A DNA stretch of 64,000 nucleotides from a virus. The notes under the pieces were generated by a model. That model ran no database searches and was not told the origin of the DNA. It saw nothing but the letters and a program-made list of their open reading frames with translations. The stretch spans positions 1-64,000 of the IMG/VR virus record IMGVR_UViG_3300037258_000150; one strand, given 5' to 3'. Positions 49,471 through 57,099 of this stretch are shown here, in pieces (position 1 is the stretch's first letter; the number at the start of each line of letters is the position of its first letter). The translations under genes and the position numbers were made by a program.

Positions 49471-51819
49471 CTACTCTCCAAGTCCCTTCTCGATCTGGTG
49501 AATGATGCCGGTCGCCTTTCTGCCGGCGCCCGGGGCATCGCTCGGGTCCGTGATGACGGCCTTGGCGAGGTCAATGGCATCGTCCTTCTGCCGCGCGTCA
49601 CGCTCGAGCGCCGCGTCGTGGCTCTGCGTGGCCTGGGCTACCGCCTTCAGCCCCACCTCGCGCTGACGGGTGTGGGCGTCCATCAGTTTCGCCTGCGCGC
49701 TCGCCAGATCAAGTTGCGACTCTGGCGGCTCAGCGGGGGCGGCCGCCGCCTCCTTGCCCTTGGGCGCGAACGCGCCCGCAGCGGTTTTCGCTTCGATCTC
49801 ATCGGCCTTCGCCTGCGCTTCGGTCGCGCGAGCGTTCGCCTCAGTGGTCTTGGCTTTGGCAGCGGCAGCCTCGTTCGCCATCTGGGACTGCGCCTGCTGG
49901 AGCTGCATCGGCGGGGCCGTGCGGGCCTGAGGGGGGATGAAGAAGAGTTCAGGATCCGGCCATCCCATGGCGCCCAAGGCTGCCGTGTGGGTCTTGATCG
50001 GGTCGTAGAGCTGCGGGGCCTGCGCCGAGAGCTGCATGAGGCCCATCACCTTCATCAGGCGCTGGCCGCTCGAGGCGGTATTGGGATCCGCCTGCGGCAC
50101 CATGTCGCAGTTGCCAAGCGCCGCCAAGAAGCTCTCCCGGTCCCACTTCGTCTTTGACTTGCAGCCGCGCTGAAAGAAACTCTCCGGGTTCTCCCGAAAG
50201 AGCTCCTTCAGGAGCTGAAACTCCTCGGCCTGCGCGGCGTGAATGCGCTTATGCACTGCATCGAGCACCTTCACCGCCTGCTCGATGAGGGCGAGCGTCG
50301 TGCCCACGGGCACATCGGCCCGGCCCTCCCCGACCTGCACCTCGGACGTACCGCCTAGGCGCCGGCCAGTGTCGACCATGTTCTCGACCAACTGCATGGT
50401 GGCGGGCATGCCCTGGGTCGAGTAGGGGAGCGGCATCACCGCATCGCGGATCGCAAGGCCATTGGTCTTGATGGGGGCGCCGCCGCCCGGCGGCACACGA
50501 AAGATGTTCGTATTCTGGCGGCCACCGCCGTCGGCCATCAGGAAGCCGGGAAAATTCGCGTACATGCCTGTATCGAGCATTTCCCGCCAGGCCGCAGTCA
50601 CCGCGTTCGTCGTGTTGCCCAAAATGTGCAGCAGGCCAATGGGGTAGAACCCGATTCCCGGGACGAAGGGGTAGAGGACGAAGCGCTTTCGCGCGATGGG
50701 AAGCGGCTCGTCCTTCTCGCCGTAGTTGCGCACCACGGCCAAGCACTCGCGCGAGGAACGGTCAATCGTCACCGCATAGGGCACCGCGAGGCCGCTTTCC
50801 TTGCCGTCTAACTTGTGCTCGAAGCCCTTGATGTCGAGTTCGCAGCAGATCTCGTAAATCTCCCGCTCACGATCCTCGGGGCGCCCGAGCGCGTTGACCG
50901 TGATGCCCTGCTGCGCGCGCTTCTCGTCATCGAGCGGGTTTGACTCCTGGGGCAGCGGGTCGGCGAGGGTCACGTCGCGGTACACGCCGAGCAACTGCAT
51001 GCGCCGTACGACCGAGGGCCTCATCATCACCCGATGCGTCACACGTTGCGCGTTTGCAAGGTCGGTGGCCGACTGGTTGACGATCAGGTCCTCGGCATCG
51101 ACGGATTCCGACACCGGGCGCATGCGAAGCGGGCATTTGTAGACTTTCTTGAACGCGCCGCCGCCAAAGCCCACCTGAAACAACATCCGGTCGGTGTCGG
51201 GGTAGTACTCCGTCGCGACCGCCGTCAGGTAGTGATTCAAGTCCATCTCGAGCGCATTTGCGACCGCATCGTCAATGGGGGTCGGGGAGGTCGAGTCGTT
51301 TCGCACCTTCACCGGGCCATCGGCGGGGAGCAGCTCGCCTCTGGCGTTCGCCTGGAACCTCAAGACCGCCTCGAGCAGGAGCGGATGGCGCACGCGGCTC
51401 ATGCCCTCGACCGGCGCCCCATCGGTCGCGCCCTGAACGTTCGGCAGCTCGATTTTAAGGCCCAAGAGCTTGATGCCCTGCGCGCGGTCCTCGATCCACT
51501 CGGCTCGGGAGGTGAGATCATCCGCGACGCCGCGCAGCAGATCCTCGGTGATCGAGCTGAGTTCGTCCTTGTCGATGCGCGCGGCCAAATTGTCGAACCA
51601 CTGCGTGGGCTCGCCGGGCTTGCCGGCATCGCCTAAGGGCTTGCCGTCGAGGGAGACGGTGATCGAGCCGTCGCCATGCTCGATACGCAGGATGTTGTTC
51701 TTGTCGTCGATGACGGGCGCATCGGCACCGGGCTCGATCTCGACGACGACATCGGCGGGAGCGGGCGCAGCGGGGGGCGCCGGCGGCACGAGGCGAAGGT
51801 TGCCGGCTAAGCCGCTCAT
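49471..51819 (-). CDS. Portal protein
   Basis: 782 residues, the size of the P22-type podophage portal. Acidic disordered start, then SRVRHPLLLEAVLRFQANARGELLP, a QVGFGGGAFKKVYKCPLRMRP strand region, an ENMVDTGRRLGGTSEVQVGEGRADVPVGTTLALIEQAV helix and long coiled coils with Ala/Glu at the C-terminus (about 650-760). It forms the ring through which DNA enters and leaves the head. Preceded by terminase genes, as usual. Confidence 0.85.
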   Translation of the reverse strand: MSGLAGNLRLVPPAPPAAPAPADVVVEIEPGADAPVIDDKNNILRIEHGDGSITVSLDGKPLGDAGKPGEPTQWFDNLAARIDKDELSSITEDLLRGVADDLTSRAEWIEDRAQGIKLLGLKIELPNVQGATDGAPVEGMSRVRHPLLLEAVLRFQANARGELLPADGPVKVRNDSTSPTPIDDAVANALEMDLNHYLTAVATEYYPDTDRMLFQVGFGGGAFKKVYKCPLRMRPVSESVDAEDLIVNQSATDLANAQRVTHRVMMRPSVVRRMQLLGVYRDVTLADPLPQESNPLDDEKRAQQGITVNALGRPEDREREIYEICCELDIKGFEHKLDGKESGLAVPYAVTIDRSSRECLAVVRNYGEKDEPLPIARKRFVLYPFVPGIGFYPIGLLHILGNTTNAVTAAWREMLDTGMYANFPGFLMADGGGRQNTNIFRVPPGGGAPIKTNGLAIRDAVMPLPYSTQGMPATMQLVENMVDTGRRLGGTSEVQVGEGRADVPVGTTLALIEQAVKVLDAVHKRIHAAQAEEFQLLKELFRENPESFFQRGCKSKTKWDRESFLAALGNCDMVPQADPNTASSGQRLMKVMGLMQLSAQAPQLYDPIKTHTAALGAMGWPDPELFFIPPQARTAPPMQLQQAQSQMANEAAAAKAKTTEANARATEAQAKADEIEAKTAAGAFAPKGKEAAAAPAEPPESQLDLASAQAKLMDAHTRQREVGLKAVAQATQSHDAALERDARQKDDAIDLAKAVITDPSDAPGAGRKATGIIHQIEKGLGE

Positions 51820-51829
51820 GCCAGCGCCG

Positions 51830-52051
51830 TCATTTCTTGGCTCCGGGCGAGAAGTCCTTCGGTGCGCAGCCCTCGCGGTACATCCACTCGATGCGCTCGT
51901 TGATGCGCTTGCAGCTGCGGCACTCTACGGTCCCATCGCAGTGCATGTAGAAATGCTGACTGCCACACTCGCACTCAAAGACGTACTCGGGCTTTTTCTC
52001 TCTGAAGTCGGCCAACTCCACGACCTTACCATCGGCGCCGGGAACGATCAC
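51830..52051 (-). CDS. Zinc-ribbon protein between terminase and portal
   Basis: 73 residues with FECECGSQHFYMHCDGTVECRSCKR (Cys pairs of a zinc ribbon). Small Zn proteins often accompany packaging genes; function unknown. It overlaps the next gene by four bases. Confidence 0.65.
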   Translation of the reverse strand: MIVPGADGKVVELADFREKKPEYVFECECGSQHFYMHCDGTVECRSCKRINERIEWMYREGCAPKDFSPGAKK

Positions 52052-52305
52052 TGCAGCCTCGCGCGTGGCGCCAGGTCGGCCAACTGCTGACGTACGAGGT
52101 AGGGGAGGAACTCCCGCACGAAGAGCTGCATACCTTTCATCGCGGCGGAATTCTCATCGGGCGCTGAGATCTTGTACTCGACCCGGTGCGCGTGAGGGGG
52201 CTCGCCGGTGACGATGACCTTGAAGAGGTAGGGGCGAAAGACGCGCGAAATGAGGTCGACCGTGCAGGTGCAGCGGGGAGGCGCCGTCTCGGGGGTGAGG
52301 ACCAT
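52048..52305 (-). CDS. Small hypothetical protein
   Basis: 85 residues: YLFKVIVTGEPPHAHRVEYKISAPDENSAAMKGMQLFVREF gives a strand-strand-helix fold. It sits right after the terminase large subunit. No family recognised. Confidence 0.65.
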   Translation of the reverse strand: MVLTPETAPPRCTCTVDLISRVFRPYLFKVIVTGEPPHAHRVEYKISAPDENSAAMKGMQLFVREFLPYLVRQQLADLAPRARLQ

Positions 52306-52316
52306 GGGCGGCTACT

Positions 52317-53948
52317 CTACACCGAATAAAGCGGCTCTTCGCGCCCGCGGTACTGGCGGTCGGCTTCGAGCTCCGCTTCCCGCTCGGGCTGGCGGACCAG
52401 GAGGCCCATGTCGCGCAGCTTTTTCAAGCCCCCCGAAGTGCAGTCCGCGTACTCATCGTGCTTACCTTTGGGGAACTGCCCCACCTGAGCGATCACCTTC
52501 TCCATCCAGGCCCGGTCAGGGCCATAGACCATTCCTTCGGCGAATATGTGCTGCACGCTGATCAGTCTCGCGACTTTGTCCTGGCGCCCGGGATCGGCCA
52601 ACTGAACCGAAAAGCGCTCGCGGCTGTAAAGGCGCCTCAGCTCCTGGGCGACGCTGATGCCGGAGGCCTTGTTCTCGATCACCAGCACATCGACCTTCAT
52701 CTTTGTGCAGACTTCGGCGCTTTTCTTCACCAACTCATGTAACTCGAGGCGCTCGGTCCACGCGTACATGCACATCACGCGCGGCGCAAATTCCGAATAC
52801 GTCGAGGCGTGCGGAAGGGGCTCGCCATTTGCGCCTACTATCCTTGTCGTCGCGGCGCTGACATCTCCGGAGTAAATCCCCCAGATGATCATCCCGCTCG
52901 GATCGTTGATCTCGTGCTCCGTGTAGGCTGTATCGAGCCACGCGAGCACAAAATCCATGGGGGGAAAACTTTGTGCATCCCAGAGCCGCCACCACTCCCG
53001 CCTGATGAGCCCTCCGCCCTTGGGCTCCGGCCTCTGTTGCAGCTGACCGGCCGCTCGAAAGGGTCCGAGCCTCTTCTCAAGGCGGGTGGTGGCCTGCTCG
53101 TTGAACCTTTCCGGCCACATCAACTCCCCAGGCTCCGTGCGCGGATCCTTCCAGCCGGTCACCGTCGGATACGAGCGCTCCGGCTCGTACTTCATCGGGA
53201 TCATCAGGTGAACCCAGTCCTCCATCTCGGTTTCCAGGATGTGTCCGGTCAGATCATTCTCGAACGTGCGCTGCTGGATGACGATACGAGCGCCGGTGTT
53301 CTGGTTGTTGAGCCGGGTGGGCATGACCCCATCCCACCAGTCAATCACGGTCTGAATGGAGGCCTCGGAGTCCACATCATCGACGGAGTTGTTATCATCG
53401 TTGATGATGCACATGGCGCCTTCCCCGGTGTTGGCGCCCACAACGGATGAAATGAGGCTCTCGCCGCCCTTGTCGTTCCTGAACCGCGCCTTGGTATTCT
53501 GGTCTTCCAGTAGCTGGAACCTGCCGCCCCACCGCGCCTGATACCACGGCGACTCGATGAGGCGACGGCGCTTGCCGGAGTCTCTCTCGACCAACTGCTT
53601 GGCGTAGGAGGTGTGGAGGAAGGAGACCTGAGGCCCGCTCACGGGACCGATTTTCGGCTGCACCCACACCCACGCGGGAAAGGTAACGGAGCACAAATTC
53701 GACTTCGAGCAGCGCGGGCTGATGTTGATCAGCAGATTACGTATCTGCCCGTCGACGACCGCCTGCAAGTGCTCGCAGATCGCATCGATGCACCAGCCAT
53801 CGACCCAGGGGGCGGGGTCGATGATGCTCCACGCGGCCTTGAAGAACTCATAGAGATTCTCCTCGCAGTCGGCCCGCTCCAGGTCAAGGAGCTGCGCCTC
53901 CCCATCGACCGAGCGCGGGTCGAATTTGTCCAAGTTGAGGGCGGGCAC
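52317..53948 (-). CDS. terL: Terminase large subunit
   Basis: 543 residues. ATPase half: P-loop variant NISPRCSKS near 75-83, Walker B-like CIINDDNN at 180-187, coupling region near 222-230 (IQQRTFEND). Nuclease half with RNase H-fold acids: Asp339 in LAWLDTAYTE, Glu425 in VLVIENKASG and Asp498 with Asp502 in HDEYADCT. It drives and cuts DNA during packaging. The P-loop has SK in place of GK, seen in other phage terminases. Order with portal and small subunit is the standard one. Confidence 0.92.
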   Translation of the reverse strand: MPALNLDKFDPRSVDGEAQLLDLERADCEENLYEFFKAAWSIIDPAPWVDGWCIDAICEHLQAVVDGQIRNLLINISPRCSKSNLCSVTFPAWVWVQPKIGPVSGPQVSFLHTSYAKQLVERDSGKRRRLIESPWYQARWGGRFQLLEDQNTKARFRNDKGGESLISSVVGANTGEGAMCIINDDNNSVDDVDSEASIQTVIDWWDGVMPTRLNNQNTGARIVIQQRTFENDLTGHILETEMEDWVHLMIPMKYEPERSYPTVTGWKDPRTEPGELMWPERFNEQATTRLEKRLGPFRAAGQLQQRPEPKGGGLIRREWWRLWDAQSFPPMDFVLAWLDTAYTEHEINDPSGMIIWGIYSGDVSAATTRIVGANGEPLPHASTYSEFAPRVMCMYAWTERLELHELVKKSAEVCTKMKVDVLVIENKASGISVAQELRRLYSRERFSVQLADPGRQDKVARLISVQHIFAEGMVYGPDRAWMEKVIAQVGQFPKGKHDEYADCTSGGLKKLRDMGLLVRQPEREAELEADRQYRGREEPLYSV

Positions 53949-54218
53949 TTATTTGCCGATCAGCTCCGTCAGCCGCTCGATCTCAACCATCGCCTCGTTG
54001 TAGAGGCGATGATCTACCGGGGCGCCTGCGGGTGGTAGGCCGGCGGCGAGGATGCGCACGCACCCATCATGCTCGCGGCAGAACGCCCGGACGCGCTCGA
54101 AGTTCTCCGCAGTGTCGGCGTCTTGGCCAAGCCGATAATCTTCGAGCAGCCTTAAAAATTGGCGGGATTCCCAGGCGTCGGCGGTATCGCTCGGAGTTCG
54201 CGGGGGCGCCTCACTCAT
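53949..54218 (-). CDS. Small hypothetical protein near terminase
   Basis: 89 residues from ATG 54218, overlapping the upstream gene by eight bases. Helical and acidic with SRQFLRLLEDYRLGQDADTAENFERVRAF and a C-terminal helix. Role unknown. Confidence 0.6.
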   Translation of the reverse strand: MSEAPPRTPSDTADAWESRQFLRLLEDYRLGQDADTAENFERVRAFCREHDGCVRILAAGLPPAGAPVDHRLYNEAMVEIERLTELIGK

Positions 54219-54393
54219 CGGCCCCCTCCAGCGCCCGATAAAATTCCTCCGGCAGCGGAAATAACTCCTCGCGCAAAATCGCACGCAATCCAGGCTCAAC
54301 GAGCGTGCGAAATGTCGGCGCCGACACTAGCATCTTCGTCGGTGTCGGTGTTCGGTGATGGGGCTGGGCGCCCTCATCGCTGGCCTCACTCAT
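54211..54393 (-). CDS. Small hypothetical protein
   Basis: 60 residues from ATG 54393 with an eight-base overlap. The C-terminal half (LVEPGLRAILREELFPLPEEFYRALEGADE) is a clear amphipathic helical hairpin. Starts with MSEA like its neighbour, perhaps a small duplication. Unknown. Confidence 0.55.
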   Translation of the reverse strand: MSEASDEGAQPHHRTPTPTKMLVSAPTFRTLVEPGLRAILREELFPLPEEFYRALEGADE

Positions 54394-55024
54394 CGCCCCC
54401 GCCCCCATGCTCCAACGCCGAGAGCTGCTCCCGAGCACTCGCCGCCATAATGATCGCCCGCAGCGCCGCCCTTTCCTCCACCGTCAGCTTGCTCGAATCG
54501 ATCACGTTCGCCTTCGGTGCGGGCCTTGAAATCTCGAGCTTCTGGGTGGGCGGCCGCCAGGGCTCGCCGCCCCGGCTTCGCATGATCTCCACCGCCGCCT
54601 TCACCGCCACCCGGTCGTTCGTGCTCGTCGCAATGCGCAGCAAATTCGCCGCCACCTGACCCACCATCGCCGCCGAGCCTACCGCATACTCACCCGCATA
54701 CTCGGCCTTGAACCGCACCTCACCGACGCCCATCAGCGCCGCCGCCACGTCCTCCGGCACCCCGAGTGCGCCAAATACCCGCGCCTGACTCTCAAGCACC
54801 GCATCGGCACCCTTCGCCACCGTCTCGCCCCGGCCCTTGGCGGCGCGCTTCAAGTCCGCCACCTGCTCGCGCCACCACACCGAGACCAGCTCCCGGTCGG
54901 TCGGGGGCGCCTTCGGCGGGTCCGTCAGGTTCGGCGGCGGGCGGATCATCCAGTCGCCCGTGTTCTCGTCCCGACGCGCCTGCTCGGCTAGGCGGCGCGC
55001 GCGATTTTGGGGGCTACCGGCCAT
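54386..55024 (-). CDS. Terminase small subunit candidate
   Basis: 212 residues, directly before the large subunit. Helical; a basic N-terminus (RRLAEQARRDENTGD), Trp-rich region SVWWREQVADLK, long helical middle with VRFKAEYAGEYAVGSAAMVGQVAANLLRIA and a C-terminal low-complexity tail. Size and position fit a DNA-recognising TerS; its helix-turn-helix is not obvious, so the call is mostly contextual. Confidence 0.65.
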   Translation of the reverse strand: MAGSPQNRARRLAEQARRDENTGDWMIRPPPNLTDPPKAPPTDRELVSVWWREQVADLKRAAKGRGETVAKGADAVLESQARVFGALGVPEDVAAALMGVGEVRFKAEYAGEYAVGSAAMVGQVAANLLRIATSTNDRVAVKAAVEIMRSRGGEPWRPPTQKLEISRPAPKANVIDSSKLTVEERAALRAIIMAASAREQLSALEHGGGGDE

Positions 55025-55152
55025 TACGCACCGTTACTCTGCACAACTAACATCCCGAAGGTGACGAGCATCATCAATGCGCCCCAGCCCCAACGGCGCG
55101 CCATGCAACAGCCGACGGCGGATAGAAATATCACAAGAGTGGCGAAAATCAT
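55024..55152 (-). CDS. Two-helix mini membrane protein
   Basis: 42 residues (ATG at 55152, GAGGG eight bases upstream; its TAA overlaps the next ATG by one base). MIFATLVIFLSAVGCCMA and ALMMLVTFGMLVVQSN form two transmembrane helices around a short RRWGWG loop. Size and shape fit a pinholin or small host-membrane modulator. A 13-G tract lies 15 bases upstream. Confidence 0.6.
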   Translation of the reverse strand: MIFATLVIFLSAVGCCMARRWGWGALMMLVTFGMLVVQSNGA

Positions 55153-55342
55153 ACGGGGACCCTCGCGGGGGGGGGGGGGTGAATGACTGATGGCGTTGGG
55201 TGCGCGCCGGACACAAAGTGGAATTGAGATTTGGGGTGGGTAGCGAGGAGGGGCGCGAGCACCGGTACTAGGGACTCCGATCCTGCCAAAAGGGGGGTCG
55301 GGAGGGGGTCAAAAACCTGGCTGAGAGCGCTGGGTGAATTCG
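55153..55342. other. Gap with homopolymer G tract
   Basis: A 190-base stretch between the mini membrane gene and the serine recombinase. It holds the 13-G run (55167-55179) and another G-rich piece (55290-55315), but no gene I can support and no clear promoter. Confidence 0.6.
55167..55179. repeat. Poly-G tract of 13 bases
   Basis: Thirteen consecutive G on the plus strand (C on the coding strand) sit about 15 bases ahead of the ATG of the mini membrane gene. Runs of this length are prone to slippage. It lies in the leader, so changes would alter spacing or expression rather than a reading frame. Assembly error in the length is also possible. Confidence 0.75.
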
Positions 55343-56029
55343 TCACGGGGCGCGCTCCAATAGCCTGAGCAGCCGGCGCACCGAGGCTGGGAACCAGCGA
55401 CCGCCGCGCGGGGTAGTGATGCCGAGCGCGTTGAGGTGATCGGCAAGCGCCTTGAGCGACGTACGCCCGAGCGTGCGGGCATCGGCCACGATGTCACGCA
55501 GGTCATTCGCCCTGACGCCAGCCACCTGCGCGTTGGCGCGTGAGGCGGCGATCGCGCTCGACTTGTCCCCGGCTTTGAGGCGCGGGTTGCCGAGCACGAC
55601 GCCTTGGGCCTTCGCCGCAGCGAGGCCGGCACGCGTGCGCTCGCTGATCAACTGGCGCTCCTTCTCGGCGAGGGCGGCAAAGAGGTGCAACACGAACGGG
55701 TCAGCCTGGCGCCCGAGCTCGGTCACGACGAACTCCACGCGCTCGGCCATGAGCCCACTCACGAAGTGGACATCGCGCGAGAGGCGGTCGAGCTTGCTCA
55801 CGAGGATCGGCCCGCGCAGGGCCCGCCCAGTGCGCAGCGCCGCGGCAAGCTGGGGTCGGCGCTCGAGCGCGTCCGAGCCTTTACCGGTCTCGACCTCGGT
55901 GAACCACTGCGCGATCTCAATCCCCTCGCGCCCGGCGAAGGCCTCGATGGCGGCGCGCTGAGCCGCCAGCCCCAGGCCCGACTTCTCCTGGTCGGTCGTC
56001 GACACGCGCGTATAGGCTACAGCCTGCAT
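55343..56029 (-). CDS. Serine recombinase (resolvase/invertase family)
   Basis: 228 residues. N-terminal catalytic domain with YTRVSTTDQ (Ser10 nucleophile, Arg8), [10 protein letters not shown] (Arg82, Arg85) and [19 protein letters not shown]-terminal small DNA-binding part ([33 protein letters not shown]). It cuts and rejoins DNA by a serine intermediate. It has its own promoter and operator-like repeats upstream. With the tyrosine integrase at 5535-6341 the phage has two site-specific recombinases; this one may invert, resolve or be a cargo enzyme. Confidence 0.9.
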   Translation of the reverse strand: MQAVAYTRVSTTDQEKSGLGLAAQRAAIEAFAGREGIEIAQWFTEVETGKGSDALERRPQLAAALRTGRALRGPILVSKLDRLSRDVHFVSGLMAERVEFVVTELGRQADPFVLHLFAALAEKERQLISERTRAGLAAAKAQGVVLGNPRLKAGDKSSAIAASRANAQVAGVRANDLRDIVADARTLGRTSLKALADHLNALGITTPRGGRWFPASVRRLLRLLERAP

Positions 56030-56058
56030 TTACTCTCTCCTAACGGTCGTATGATGGA

Positions 56059-56086
56059 AGAGTACACCGGCGAGCGGCAATGTCAA
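56059..56086 (-). promoter_or_regulatory. Promoter of the serine recombinase
   Basis: TTGACA at 56086-56081 and TACTCT at 56064-56059 (16-base spacer) precede the gene, with AGGAGAG before its ATG at 56029. It gives the recombinase its own control, unlike the coupled late genes around it. Confidence 0.6.
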
Positions 56087-56099
56087 GCCTGAGTGAAAT

Positions 56100-56153
56100 T
56101 GATCAAAACGCCAATTCTTTGATCAAACTGTCAGTTTTTTGACGTTTTGATCA
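56100..56153. promoter_or_regulatory. Cluster of TGATCA palindromes, operator-like
   Basis: Three TGATCA sites at 56100-56105, 56120-56125 and 56148-56153. The outer two lie in an 11-base inverted repeat (TGATCAAAACG 56100-56110 and CGTTTTGATCA 56143-56153); the middle one is within TTTGATCAAA (56118-56127). A further AAACTG-T-CAGTTT sits between. This is upstream of the recombinase promoter, likely a binding region for a repressor or for the recombinase itself. Confidence 0.55.
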
Positions 56154-56621
56154 GTATCGTTGGAGCAAATCGCCAGCTCGTGATACTCGCGCGCGGATCA
56201 CCCGCTCGACCTGCGCGGCTGCCTCCCCACTTCTGACCATCTGCGCATCGAACTCGAGCACCGCGATGCCCATCTCGATCGCCGCGTTCATCTTCTGCCG
56301 GTCATCGTGAAAGCCACGTCCTCGTACGTGTCGTCCGCCGTCGTAAGTCCCCCCGTGTATTTCGACGCCTAAGCGCCCCTCGGCGGCGTAGAGGTCGAGG
56401 CGCCACTTGCGGGTGTGGTGAAAGCGTGCCTCGCGCTCAAAGGCTCCTGCGAGGCCAAGGAGGGTGAGGTGATGCAGGAGCAGAGCCTCGAGCTTCCCGC
56501 GCTCGGCGGCGGCGATGAGCTTGGCGCCAGCGGAGGGCGTAAGAGGCGCGCTCGGCAGGCGCTTCAGCCCGCGCCCGATTTCGGCGAGGTCGGCTTCGGT
56601 CCAGCGACGTGTACTACGCAT
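56151..56621 (-). CDS. Endonuclease-like protein (DUF559/VSR fold)
   Basis: 156 residues. KWRLDLYAAEGRLGVEIHGGTYDG gives the PD-(D/E)XK-like core with Asp near 75 and Glu87, and HDDRQKMNAAIEMGIAVLEF matches the VSR/DUF559 C-terminal part. It may be a nuclease acting on nicked, branched or modified DNA. It sits in the gap between the replication block and the serine recombinase. The last base pairs overlap the TGATCA repeats. Confidence 0.78.
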   Translation of the reverse strand: MRSTRRWTEADLAEIGRGLKRLPSAPLTPSAGAKLIAAAERGKLEALLLHHLTLLGLAGAFEREARFHHTRKWRLDLYAAEGRLGVEIHGGTYDGGRHVRGRGFHDDRQKMNAAIEMGIAVLEFDAQMVRSGEAAAQVERVIRARVSRAGDLLQRY

Positions 56622-56634
56622 AATTGGACTTAGC

Positions 56635-56759
56635 TTGCCGGGTTTGCCGGGTTTGCCGGGATAAGTACAGGCTAGCCGTTACGCGCGCGCGACCCTGTGT
56701 ATAACCTGTGTATAAGTAAGAGTGTAGGGACTTCAGGATAAAAGCCGGCAAACCCGGCA
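56635..56759. promoter_or_regulatory. Candidate replication origin with DnaA boxes and iterons
   Basis: Two perfect DnaA boxes (TTATACACA, minus strand) at 56696-56704 and 56707-56715, each within the tandem 11-base repeat CCTGTGTATAA. To their left three units of TTGCCGGG with period 9 (56635-56660). To the right GCCGGCAAACCCGGCA (56744-56759) is inverted relative to the left units. This resembles an iteron-type origin that recruits host DnaA. It is next to the primase/helicase gene (57100-59604), supporting that role. Confidence 0.68.
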
Positions 56760-56801
56760 TTGCGTAGAAATGGGGGTCTCGTGAAGAATTTTTGTTCTTT
56801 A

Positions 56802-56831
56802 TTGACATTGACAATCTGCAACTGTCAGAAT
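56802..56831 (+). promoter_or_regulatory. Promoter of the rightward HTH gene
   Basis: TTGACA at 56802-56807 (a second at 56808-56813) with CAGAAT at 56826-56831, 18 bases apart, upstream of GTG 56854. An inverted repeat ACTCT...AGAGT flanks 56836-56855. Control of the regulator is likely. Confidence 0.5.
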
Positions 56832-56853
56832 CAGTACTCTGTATTAACTGAGA

Positions 56854-57078
56854 GTGTCGAAAGTGAAACCACAAATCTTCCTTGGGCGCACCGGTCTCGC
56901 CTCCTTTCTCGGAGTTTCCGTCACACGATTGTCGCAAATCCAACCCCCTCCAGACGCCTTGATAGGAAGCCGTCCGGCGTGGCTACCCGAGACTGCTGCT
57001 GCACTTAAGGCGGACCGTGAACGACGTCGGGCGCAGCGTGAAGCTCGTCATGTTCGCTCAGAGTCCAATCGCGCGTAG
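56854..57078 (+). CDS. Rightward helix-turn-helix protein (excisionase or regulator candidate)
   Basis: 74 residues from GTG 56854, the only rightward gene inside the leftward block. GRTGLASFLGVSVTRLSQI (about 11-29) is a helix-turn-helix of the MerR/AlpA-excisionase type, followed by a WLPETA strand and a charged Arg-rich helix. Its own promoter and its convergence with the primase gene suggest a regulator or recombination directionality factor working with one of the two recombinases. Confidence 0.68.
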   Translation: MSKVKPQIFLGRTGLASFLGVSVTRLSQIQPPPDALIGSRPAWLPETAAALKADRERRRAQREARHVRSESNRA

Positions 57079-57099
57079 CGGGCGGCTCTTCCTTAGAGT

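Noticed and set aside
52317-53948. Terminase P-loop with SK in place of GK considered as defect
   Set aside because: Other phage large terminases use similar variants and all nuclease acids are present.
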